The notes below the pieces were generated by a model. It did not search any database. It saw nothing but the letters and a program-made list of their open reading frames with translations, and had not been told where the DNA came from. From assembly GCA_025353525.1 (NCBI GenBank), contig JANXOO010000045.1, positions 1 through 9,355 of the forward strand: a DNA stretch of 9,355 bases, in the 5' to 3' direction. Origin of the DNA: Schlesneria sp. GTDB taxonomy: Bacteria > Planctomycetota > Planctomycetia > Planctomycetales > Planctomycetaceae. The number at the start of each line of letters is the position of its first letter. The stretch's first letter is position 1. Position numbers and translations under genes: made by a program. This document shows positions 1-5,362 of the stretch, in pieces.

Positions 1-125
1 TGCGCGTTTTCAATCCGACAATGTTCGCCGTCACGATCGAACGGGCGGGTGGAGTCGTTGTCTCGAACCGCGAGCAATTGGTCCTGATTGCGAAGCCTAA
101 CGCGAAACCCGATCTGCCAGTTTAA
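1..125 (+). CDS. C-terminal end of a possible anti-sigma factor (RskA-like), partial
   Basis: An open frame enters from the left edge and stops at TAA 123-125, giving the last 40 or so residues. It contains FAVTIERAGGVVVSN followed by a hydrophobic end (LVLIAKP). This resembles the closing strand of the extracytoplasmic RskA-type anti-sigma-factor domain, where a motif of the kind FAVTxExxGG is usual near the C-terminus. If so, the missing part would carry a cytoplasmic sigma-binding region and one membrane segment, and a sigma factor gene would be expected to the left. The match rests on one short motif, so the family call is tentative; that it is the end of a coding region is more secure. 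It is convergent with dapL. Confidence 0.42.
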   Translation, partial: RVFNPTMFAVTIERAGGVVVSNREQLVLIAKPNAKPDLPV

Positions 126-208
126 GCCGGCGTGAATTCAATCGTCGCACGGCCCAAGGCCCAGGCGTGTCGTCGAAACTGATTCGCGACATGTTTCAGA
201 ACCATCCG

Positions 209-228
209 TCAGATCGGGCGATCGCTGA
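209..228. terminator. Weak hairpin between convergent genes
   Basis: TCAGATC and GAT-CG-CTGA can pair with a GGGC loop and a two-base bulge, in the 119-bp gap between the forward partial gene and the end of dapL. No T-run follows on either strand, so its role as a terminator is only a guess from its position. Confidence 0.22.
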
Positions 229-244
229 GACTCGTAAAAACCGT

Positions 245-1477
245 TCATCTCAAAAGGGACGTGATCCTCGACACGGCCTCCTCGATATTGGCTCGGCTGT
301 TGAAGGCACTCAATCGAAAATACCCTTCGCCCGCTGCGCCGAATCCGCTACCCGGTGTGCCGACCAGATGTGCTTTGCCGAGTAAGTGGTCGAAGAACTG
401 CCAGCTCGTCATTCCGCCCGGTGTTTTCAGCCAGACGTACGGAGCGTTGACGCCGCCGTGGACAACCAGACCTGCGGCTTTCAATCCGCGACACAGAATC
501 GCCGCATTTTCAAGGTAAAAGTCGATCATGGATCGAACCTGCGTCCGGCCCGTCTCACTGTATACTGCTTCGGCACCGCGTTGGATGATGTAGCTGACTC
601 CGTTGAACTTTGTCGTGTGACGGCGGTTCCAAAGTGAATGGAGATCGACGGATTCTCCGTTTGCAGATTTGGCCGCCAGGCCTTTCGGGACGACCGTGAA
701 GGCGCAGCGAGTTCCGGTGAAACCTGCCGTTTTACTGAAGCTGCGGAACTCGATCGCCACATCCCGAGCTCCTTCGATCTCGTAAATCGAATGCGGGATC
801 GAAGGGTCGGTGATGTACGCTTCGTATGCAGCGTCGAAGAAGATGATCGCGTCGTTGGCTTTCGCATAGTCGACGAATTTCTTTAACGTCGCTCGTGTCG
901 CGACAGTCCCCGTCGGATTGTTGGGGTAACACAGATACAGCAGGTCGACTTTCCTGTCAGGAAGCGACGGAGTGAAATCGTTTTCGGCAGTGACGGGAAG
1001 ATAGACGAGTCTCGCGTAACGCCCGGATTCGTCGGCAGCTCCCGTTCGACCCGCCATGACATTCGTATCGACGTAAACGGGATAGACCGGGTCCGTGACG
1101 GCGATCACATTTTCGGAACCGAAAATATCGAGGATGTTTCCGGTGTCACACTTGGAACCGTCGGATACGAAAATCTCGTCCGGGGAAACGTTCGCCTGTC
1201 GGCTGGTAAAATCGTTTTTGGCGATGGCGTTCCTCAGGAAATCGTAACCCTGTTCCGGGCCGTATCCGCGAAACGTTTCGCGTTTTCCCATTTCGTCCGT
1301 AGCACGATGCATGGCGTCAATAATCGCAGACGGCAGCGGTTCGGTGACATCGCCAATTCCGAGTCGAATGATTTTTGCGGTCGGATTGTCGGAAGCATAT
1401 TTAGAAACGCGTCGGCCAATCTCCGGAAACAGATAACCTGCCTTGAGCTTCAGATAATTGTCATTCACAAATGCCAT
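245..1477 (-). CDS. dapL: LL-diaminopimelate aminotransferase
   Basis: A PLP-dependent fold-type I aminotransferase of 410 residues. It converts tetrahydrodipicolinate plus glutamate to LL-diaminopimelate in one step, bypassing the succinyl or acetyl routes to lysine and the meso-DAP of peptidoglycan. The N-terminus ([20 protein letters not shown]), the [12 protein letters not shown] segment, YPNNPTG (residues 184-190) and [12 protein letters not shown] with the presumed PLP lysine K249 are typical of DapL rather than of general aspartate aminotransferases. Length fits the family. The frame stays open to an ATG at 1546, but the ATG at 1477 is preferred. It has GGAG nine bases upstream, and homology to DapL begins immediately after it. 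The gene runs toward the left, 245 bp behind the SDR gene on the same strand; the gap and its own candidate promoter suggest separate transcription. Confidence 0.93.
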   Translation of the reverse strand: MAFVNDNYLKLKAGYLFPEIGRRVSKYASDNPTAKIIRLGIGDVTEPLPSAIIDAMHRATDEMGKRETFRGYGPEQGYDFLRNAIAKNDFTSRQANVSPDEIFVSDGSKCDTGNILDIFGSENVIAVTDPVYPVYVDTNVMAGRTGAADESGRYARLVYLPVTAENDFTPSLPDRKVDLLYLCYPNNPTGTVATRATLKKFVDYAKANDAIIFFDAAYEAYITDPSIPHSIYEIEGARDVAIEFRSFSKTAGFTGTRCAFTVVPKGLAAKSANGESVDLHSLWNRRHTTKFNGVSYIIQRGAEAVYSETGRTQVRSMIDFYLENAAILCRGLKAAGLVVHGGVNAPYVWLKTPGGMTSWQFFDHLLGKAHLVGTPGSGFGAAGEGYFRLSAFNSRANIEEAVSRITSLLR

Positions 1478-1527
1478 CGATTGATTCTCCGATGATTCCG
1501 AAAAAGTTGCGGCGAAGTTGGGACCGA

Positions 1528-1556
1528 GTTGTAGAACCCGCAGCACACGAATTCAA
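1528..1556 (-). promoter_or_regulatory. Candidate promoter of dapL
   Basis: On the minus strand a -35-like TTGAAT (plus-strand 1551-1556) is followed after exactly 17 bp by TACAAC (1528-1533), each matching 4 of 6 sigma-70 consensus bases. The predicted leader to the ATG at 1477 is about 45 nt and contains the GGAG ribosome binding site. Prediction only. Confidence 0.33.
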
Positions 1557-1571
1557 CTTAAGCCCGAGAGC

Positions 1572-1589
1572 GAACTCTTGTTGGAGTTC
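1572..1589. promoter_or_regulatory. Inverted repeat upstream of the dapL promoter
   Basis: Perfect 6-bp arms GAACTC and GAGTTC flank a 6-bp spacer. It lies 16 bp upstream of the candidate dapL -35 box, where a regulator site could sit. Repeats of this size occur by chance, so support is limited. Confidence 0.25.
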
Positions 1590-1679
1590 ACTTGAGCCTG
1601 TCTCCCGTAACCAAACCCCTGATTCCTCGACGCCACCATCCGGACAATCCATTCCGAAAACAAGTCGGAAATCGCTCAA

Positions 1680-1700
1680 AAAAAACCGTTAAAGTTTTTT
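1680..1700 (-). terminator. Weak A/T-rich hairpin behind the SDR gene
   Basis: On the minus strand, 23 bp after the SDR stop codon, AAAAAAC and GTTTTTT can pair over a 7-nt loop, and the T-run continues for eight bases. A stem with one G-C pair is weak, but a hairpin plus T-run just behind a gene is the place and shape expected for a terminator separating the SDR gene from dapL. Confidence 0.3.
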
Positions 1701-1722
1701 CATTTCCCCGGCCCCACGGATC

Positions 1723-2469
1723 CTACCGGACTGCTCCGCCATTGACGTTAATTACTTGTCCTGAGATGAATGAAGCGTCATCGCTGCACAAAAACCGCGC
1801 AGTTCGTGCGATGTCCTCGGGCGTTCCCCAGCGCCCGAGCGGAGTTTCGCGAAGTACCCTTTGTTGCCACGAATCGCTGGCAGAATCGCCCCACGCGGTC
1901 CTGATCCAGCCTGGAGCAACACAATTGACGCGAACGCGCGGTGCAAGGCTGAGGGCCAGCGAGCGGCTGAAACCCATAACAGCATTTTTTGTTGCGGCAA
2001 AAAGTTCGCCGCTGTTCCCTTCCATGCCCCGATCCGCCTGATCCCACCCGATCGTCAAAATCGTTCCATGCCCACGAGCGAACATCCGCTTTCCTATATT
2101 TCTCGCAAGGATCATACTGCTGCGCACATCGACATCGAGCAGATATTGCAACTTCTGTTCATAGGTCCATTCGGCAGAGGGACCCGTCAATACGTCGGCA
2201 CCCGCGTTGTTAACCCAAATATCGATCTTGCCAAATTCACTCCATGCGGTATCAACGAATTGGTCCAAAGAATCTGATTCAGCGAAATCCTTGCAGATGA
2301 CATGCGCCTGTCGTCCAAGCTGCCGAACTTCATTTGCCAAGTCATCGGCAGCCGAGGCTGACCGTGCATAATGAACGATGACATCAGCGCCTGCCCTGGC
2401 GAATTCAAGAGCTGTGGCGCGGCCGATCCCACTTGACGCACCTGTCACAATGGCGATTCGTCCTGTCAA
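1723..2469 (-). CDS. SDR-family protein with an altered catalytic tetrad
   Basis: Short-chain dehydrogenase/reductase fold, 248 residues, the usual size of FabG-like members. Seen: the Rossmann motif TGASSGIG (residues 9-16), NNAG (87-90), the RVNCVAPGWIRTAW segment near 180-193 and the C-terminal SGQVINVNGG. Read against FabG-type proteins, the catalytic Asn falls on D114, the Ser on W142 (in TIGWDQADRG) and the Tyr of YxxxK on F157 (FAATK); only K161 is kept. Standard Tyr-dependent ketone reduction is therefore doubtful, while NAD(P) binding looks intact. It may be a binding or regulatory protein, or a divergent enzyme. The start is TTG at 2469 without a clear ribosome binding site. The frame is open upstream to a stop at 2548-2550 but offers no ATG, GTG or TTG. 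It could be annotated as 3-oxoacyl-ACP reductase by similarity alone, which I would not accept. Confidence 0.85.
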   Translation of the reverse strand: MTGRIAIVTGASSGIGRATALEFARAGADVIVHYARSASAADDLANEVRQLGRQAHVICKDFAESDSLDQFVDTAWSEFGKIDIWVNNAGADVLTGPSAEWTYEQKLQYLLDVDVRSSMILARNIGKRMFARGHGTILTIGWDQADRGMEGNSGELFAATKNAVMGFSRSLALSLAPRVRVNCVAPGWIRTAWGDSASDSWQQRVLRETPLGRWGTPEDIARTARFLCSDDASFISGQVINVNGGAVR

Positions 2470-2614
2470 AGAAGCAAAATGGGGCTCTGAAATCTCTGTT
2501 CTCCAATCAATAAATCGTCGTTTCGAATGAGCCCGCTCGCGGTCCGGTTAGAGCTTCGTTTGCGATTCCGTTACCGTTTCCGCAGCAGAACGGCCAGCCT
2601 TGTGGCAATTTTTA

Positions 2615-2643
2615 ATTGTCGCCGGATTTTGCGATGAGCTCAA
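2615..2643 (-). promoter_or_regulatory. Possible promoter of the SDR gene
   Basis: On the minus strand TTGAGC (2638-2643) is followed after 17 bp by GACAAT (2615-2620), each 4 of 6 to consensus. This would give a leader of roughly 140 nt before the TTG start. Weak prediction. Confidence 0.2.
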
Positions 2644-2813
2644 TTGTGGCGTTCACGGTACAGGTCCCGGCTCATTCGGTATGAACGCTGTTCCCATCCT
2701 GTGGAAACAACGTGTCCGGTTTGTTGGAAATATAACGCCTGGAACGCGTGTCGCGTGTGGTCCTTAATCAGTTTCTTCTTGAACCCGGTGCGTATCCCCG
2801 GGCTTTGCCGGTC

Positions 2814-2828
2814 AAATTGCTGCAATTT
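2814..2828. repeat. Near-palindrome with 7-bp arms
   Basis: AAATTGC and GCAATTT face each other around a single T. The core TTGC-GCAA recurs in the 14-bp palindrome 20 bp further on, so the two may be sites for one protein; as RNA it would fold with a 3-nt loop. Confidence 0.45.
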
Positions 2829-2847
2829 CCAATATCCGGACCAGTAT

Positions 2848-2861
2848 TTGCTTTAAAGCAA
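2848..2861. repeat. 14-bp perfect palindrome
   Basis: TTGCTTTAAAGCAA equals its own reverse complement. In random sequence with equal bases about 0.05 would be expected in a gap of this length. Its outer TTGC/GCAA is shared with the dyad at 2814-2828. An operator for a dimeric regulator is the simplest reading; function is not known. Confidence 0.5.
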
Positions 2862-2864
2862 TTC

Positions 2865-2885
2865 TTGACCTGTCGGAATGGTCAA
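2865..2885. repeat. Inverted repeat TTGACC-N9-GGTCAA
   Basis: Perfect 6-bp arms at 2865-2870 and 2880-2885, only 3 bp beyond the 14-bp palindrome. The TTGACC arm resembles a -35 box, but no matching -10 lies 16-18 bp downstream, so an operator-like or RNA-stem role is more likely than a promoter. Confidence 0.38.
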
Positions 2886-2950
2886 TTTTGCCTTAATTTT
2901 CTGTGAAGTTATTATGAACATGATCCTTTTGCCTGAAAACCTCGTTCATT

Positions 2951-2980
2951 TCGAAAGTTTGGCGGACGCGAAACTTTCGA
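2951..2980. repeat. Perfect 10-bp inverted repeat with 10-bp spacer
   Basis: TCGAAAGTTT (2951-2960) and AAACTTTCGA (2971-2980) flank GGCGGACGCG. Arms of this length with a short spacer are not expected by chance in a gap this size (about 0.015 with equal bases and spacers up to 20). It may be a long operator with half-sites two helical turns apart, or the stem of an RNA; there is no T-run after it, so it is not a classical terminator. Confidence 0.5.
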
Positions 2981-3000
2981 TAAGGCTGTTGACTACCGAA

Positions 3001-3010
3001 TCGTATACGA
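3001..3010. repeat. 10-bp perfect palindrome
   Basis: TCGTATACGA is self-complementary. It starts 20 bp after the 10-bp inverted repeat and belongs to the same cluster of dyads upstream of arsR. Confidence 0.35.
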
Positions 3011-3037
3011 GCATACTTGCCCGTACGACTTTGACTG

Positions 3038-3058
3038 CTCGCCCTTCAAAATGGCGAG
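3038..3058. repeat. Hairpin CTCGCC-N9-GGCGAG
   Basis: Perfect GC-rich 6-bp arms with a 9-nt loop. No T-run follows on the plus strand. It could close a structured RNA together with the dyads at 2951-3010. Confidence 0.35.
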
Positions 3059-3206
3059 GATTGCCTGAATAATCATTCCAACGCAATTCACATCAGGGCA
3101 TCGTATGGGTCGCACATTCATTTCGCGCATTTCGGCAATTTGAATTTCCGTCAGTACAAGTTGAATTGACATTTGTCGGTCATCTTGAGGTGCGTTTTGC
3201 GTTCCT

Positions 3207-3229
3207 CGTCTGATGATATGAGACAGACG
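3207..3229. promoter_or_regulatory. Candidate ArsR operator
   Basis: CGTCTG (3207-3212) and CAGACG (3224-3229) form a perfect 6-bp inverted repeat around 11 bp, with GTCT/AGAC nested inside. It ends 7 bp before the AAGGAA ribosome binding site of arsR. A weak promoter, TTGAGG (3185-3190), 18 bp, TCTGAT (3209-3214), would place the -10 inside the dyad. ArsR-family repressors commonly bind dyads overlapping their own promoter, so autoregulation here is a reasonable inference. Confidence 0.42.
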
Positions 3230-3248
3230 TTACCCTAAGGAACAACGC

Positions 3249-3716
3249 GTGTCGAATTCAGGCACAAATTCCGATTCTTCCCAAACGAACGGGAACGAAT
3301 CACAACGAGAGAAAGTAATTGAAATGATCGCCACTTTTGACTCCCTGGACGCGACTCGATCGGTAACTCCATTTCCCGAACTGTCCGAACAACTCGAACG
3401 CGACCTGGTGCAGGTCTTCAAGTTGCTCGCCGACGAAACGCGACTCAAGATCCTGATGTTTTTGCTACGTGAGAATGAATTGCACGTTTCAGCGTTGTGC
3501 GAACGGTTGAACCAAAGCCAGCCTGCTGTCAGTCACCACCTGGCTCTGCTGCGAGCAGCAGGCCTGATTGAGCCCCGTCGCGACGGAAAGCACAATTTCT
3601 ATTCCGTTCGCGAAAAGCATTTCCACAAGCTGATGGGCGAATTGTTTGCCACGATTAGTGATCCCGCTCGCGATGAAGTTCGATTCAGGAATTTTGTCAT
3701 CACACAAGAGTCGTAA
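3249..3716 (+). CDS. ArsR-family winged-helix transcriptional regulator
   Basis: 155 residues. The core (about residues 48-130) has the ArsR winged-helix pattern: LLADETRLKILMFLL, the recognition helix SQPAVSHHLALLRAAGLI (90-107) and the wing RRDGKHNFYSV (110-120). Family members are dimeric repressors released by metals or other signals. The usual arsenic/metal motif ELCVC is here ELHVSALC, with one Cys (C84) and H79, so a classical As(III) site is absent; the inducer cannot be told. A 45-residue Ser/Asn-rich N-terminal tail precedes the domain. The start is GTG at 3249, supported by AAGGAA six bases upstream; an ATG at 3324 is possible but has a poorer site. The secreted-protein gene follows after 37 bp on the same strand, probably in one operon. 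A dyad directly upstream suggests autoregulation. Confidence 0.9.
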   Translation: MSNSGTNSDSSQTNGNESQREKVIEMIATFDSLDATRSVTPFPELSEQLERDLVQVFKLLADETRLKILMFLLRENELHVSALCERLNQSQPAVSHHLALLRAAGLIEPRRDGKHNFYSVREKHFHKLMGELFATISDPARDEVRFRNFVITQES

Positions 3717-3753
3717 TCCCGAACCAAAGTCCAAATCCCGCGAGGGAATTGTC

Positions 3754-5331
3754 ATGAAACCAGGGAACGGTTTGGCGAGTTTATTCGCGTCGGTCGTCCT
3801 TTTTGTCGGAATGATGCGTCCATTGGCCGCCGAGCCGACATCGACGCTCGTGGCCGAGCGACCGTATTTTACGATGTTTGCAGCAAGTATTGACAAACTT
3901 CTTGCCGCTTGTCGGGTTGTGTTCGATGCGGTTGACCGTCCGGACTTGTCCGGTTCACTCGGTGACCGCATGAAAACGTATCGCGATTTTTCGGGAATCG
4001 ATAAATCCAGGCCCATCGGAATAATGTCGACCTGGGACGAAAACCTGCCCGCGAACATCGTTTTCCTGCCGGTCAGCCAGATCGATGATCTGTTGAAAAC
4101 AGCCACATTCGGAATTGTTGGCTATCACGAAGTGAGTCCCGGCCAGTACGAGATTGAACGCCCTGGCCTCCCCTACCATGTTCTCGTCAAAAAAGACTAT
4201 GCGTTTTTTGCAGAATCCATTGCGACGGTTCGCGGCATCGGAGTGACTCCGGGTCAACTGACTCAGGGATTGCGCGAACGATATGATTTTGTCATCAGTT
4301 TTGACTTCATGCAAATCCCGAGGTCGACCAAAGAACGGATCGTCGCGGACATGCGCCGGGACATTGAACCGTGGTTGCAGCCGCAGGATGATGAAGTCTC
4401 TGAATCGGCAAATCTGCGAAGATCACTCGGGAAAATGACTCTCGGACTTGTCGAACGTGCGGTTCTCGATGCGAAATCACTCACCGCCGGACTTCGCCTC
4501 GATTCGGAATCCGGGCACCTCACTCTCGAAGTGATCGCCGACGCCGTTCCGAAAAGCAATCTGGCGACAACATTCAATCGATTGCAATCGCACCGAAGCG
4601 AGTTCTCGTCATTGCTGCAACCCGATGTCCCGGCAGGATTGGCAATCAATCTGCCTGTTGGAGCACTCGTCGATCAAATCCTTGGTACGTCCGGGGATAC
4701 GACCACGAAAGGTTCCCAGCTGGAAGCAGGACTTCAGTTGGCCGGGGCGCGGATTGGCGACTTGACACTTGTGACGGCCTTGCACGGTACCCAGGCCGGT
4801 CGCATTAATGATGCGATCCCGCAACTCGTTTTGAAACTGGAAAAAACAGGAGCCCTCGTATCCATTCGTGAAAACGTCGATTTTCATCGCGGGGTTGTCC
4901 TGCATAGTATGACTCCGCGTGAAATACCCGCGTGGATTTCCGATTGGGTTGGGCCTGACATCGAAATTGTCATCGGACAGGGAAAGCAAACAGTCTGGAT
5001 GGGGATCGGTTCGCCTTCAACACTCGTCGACCGAATCATCGACGCCATTGACCGCGTCGCTGAAGCACCACTCACCAGGGAAATCGGCCCGCTGGTGCAT
5101 GGTCGATTCCAGGCAAGCAAGTTGCCCGAAATCCTCACGTCGACCCCGTTGATTCCTGACCAGGACCTCAGTGCCACCCGCGAAATACTGTCTCGCGGTG
5201 ATGACGGATTCAGTTTGACAATCGAACCGGTCAAAGATGGATTGAAGCTGCGGCTGGATGCGGAAGAAGGCTTGATTCGGCTGCTGGGAAAAGATTGGGT
5301 CAAACAGATCGACGCCGCGATCACCGAATAA
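3754..5331 (+). CDS. Secreted protein of unknown function
   Basis: 525 residues. The N-terminus has a basic start, a hydrophobic stretch (about 8-20) and PLAAEP, consistent with signal peptidase I cleavage after residue 26, so the protein is likely exported. The mature part shows no motif I can assign. A segment near 80-110 (GIDKSRPIGI, then a strand and FLPVSQIDDLL) recalls large secreted proteins of planctomycetes that have no known role; this is recollection, not a search. The frame is open upstream to an ATG at 3646 inside arsR. The ATG at 3754 is chosen because GAGGG lies 7 bp upstream and it creates the signal peptide. It sits 37 bp behind arsR and is probably co-transcribed with it, which suggests its amount is controlled by the signal ArsR senses. 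Confidence 0.83.
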   Translation: MKPGNGLASLFASVVLFVGMMRPLAAEPTSTLVAERPYFTMFAASIDKLLAACRVVFDAVDRPDLSGSLGDRMKTYRDFSGIDKSRPIGIMSTWDENLPANIVFLPVSQIDDLLKTATFGIVGYHEVSPGQYEIERPGLPYHVLVKKDYAFFAESIATVRGIGVTPGQLTQGLRERYDFVISFDFMQIPRSTKERIVADMRRDIEPWLQPQDDEVSESANLRRSLGKMTLGLVERAVLDAKSLTAGLRLDSESGHLTLEVIADAVPKSNLATTFNRLQSHRSEFSSLLQPDVPAGLAINLPVGALVDQILGTSGDTTTKGSQLEAGLQLAGARIGDLTLVTALHGTQAGRINDAIPQLVLKLEKTGALVSIRENVDFHRGVVLHSMTPREIPAWISDWVGPDIEIVIGQGKQTVWMGIGSPSTLVDRIIDAIDRVAEAPLTREIGPLVHGRFQASKLPEILTSTPLIPDQDLSATREILSRGDDGFSLTIEPVKDGLKLRLDAEEGLIRLLGKDWVKQIDAAITE

Positions 5332-5342
5332 CGGATGGCGTC

Positions 5343-5362
5343 ATCGCTGTTCTGTCAGCGAT
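5343..5362. terminator. Hairpin between convergent genes
   Basis: ATCGCTG and CAGCGAT form a perfect 7-bp stem over a 6-nt loop. It fills most of the 31-bp gap between the stop of the secreted-protein gene and the stop of the GYF-domain gene, and could serve both directions. The plus-strand tail is only moderately T-rich (TTCAATTCATTT). Confidence 0.45.

Larger units (their letters stand above)
2470..3248. other. Gene-free, dyad-rich divergent intergenic region
   Basis: About 780 bp between the SDR start (minus strand) and the arsR start (plus strand). Small open frames on both strands lack convincing ribosome binding sites, recognisable motifs or protein-like composition. What stands out is dyad symmetry: 2814-2828, 2848-2861, 2865-2885, 2951-2980, 3001-3010, 3038-3058 and 3207-3229, listed separately. 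In addition GCGTTCA (2649-2655) pairs with TGAACGC (2682-2688) over a 26-nt spacer. The right-hand 250 bp or more could encode a structured RNA or hold several regulator sites. No tRNA, IS end or CRISPR repeat is visible. Confidence 0.6.

Noticed and set aside
1478..1546. Longer start for dapL at ATG 1546
   Set aside because: The extra 23 residues do not resemble DapL, while the ATG at 1477 has GGAG at proper distance and begins the conserved N-terminus.
2640..2856. Small frames on both strands at the left of the divergent gap
   Set aside because: They overlap each other on opposite strands, have odd composition (many Cys, Trp and Arg) and no start signals.
2878..3072. A 64-codon frame on the plus strand in the divergent gap
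   Set aside because: There is no ribosome binding site or motif, and it is interrupted by strong inverted repeats that better explain the region.
3166..3171. Perfect TTGACA as the -35 box of arsR
   Set aside because: No -10-like hexamer lies 16-18 bp downstream, so it is not called a promoter.
3646..3753. Longer start for the secreted-protein gene at ATG 3646
   Set aside because: It lies inside arsR, and the extra 36 residues would bury the signal peptide; ATG 3754 has a ribosome binding site and a proper signal sequence.
3489..4106. A 205-codon minus-strand frame opposite arsR and the secreted-protein gene
   Set aside because: It is antisense to two well-supported genes and shows no family resemblance.
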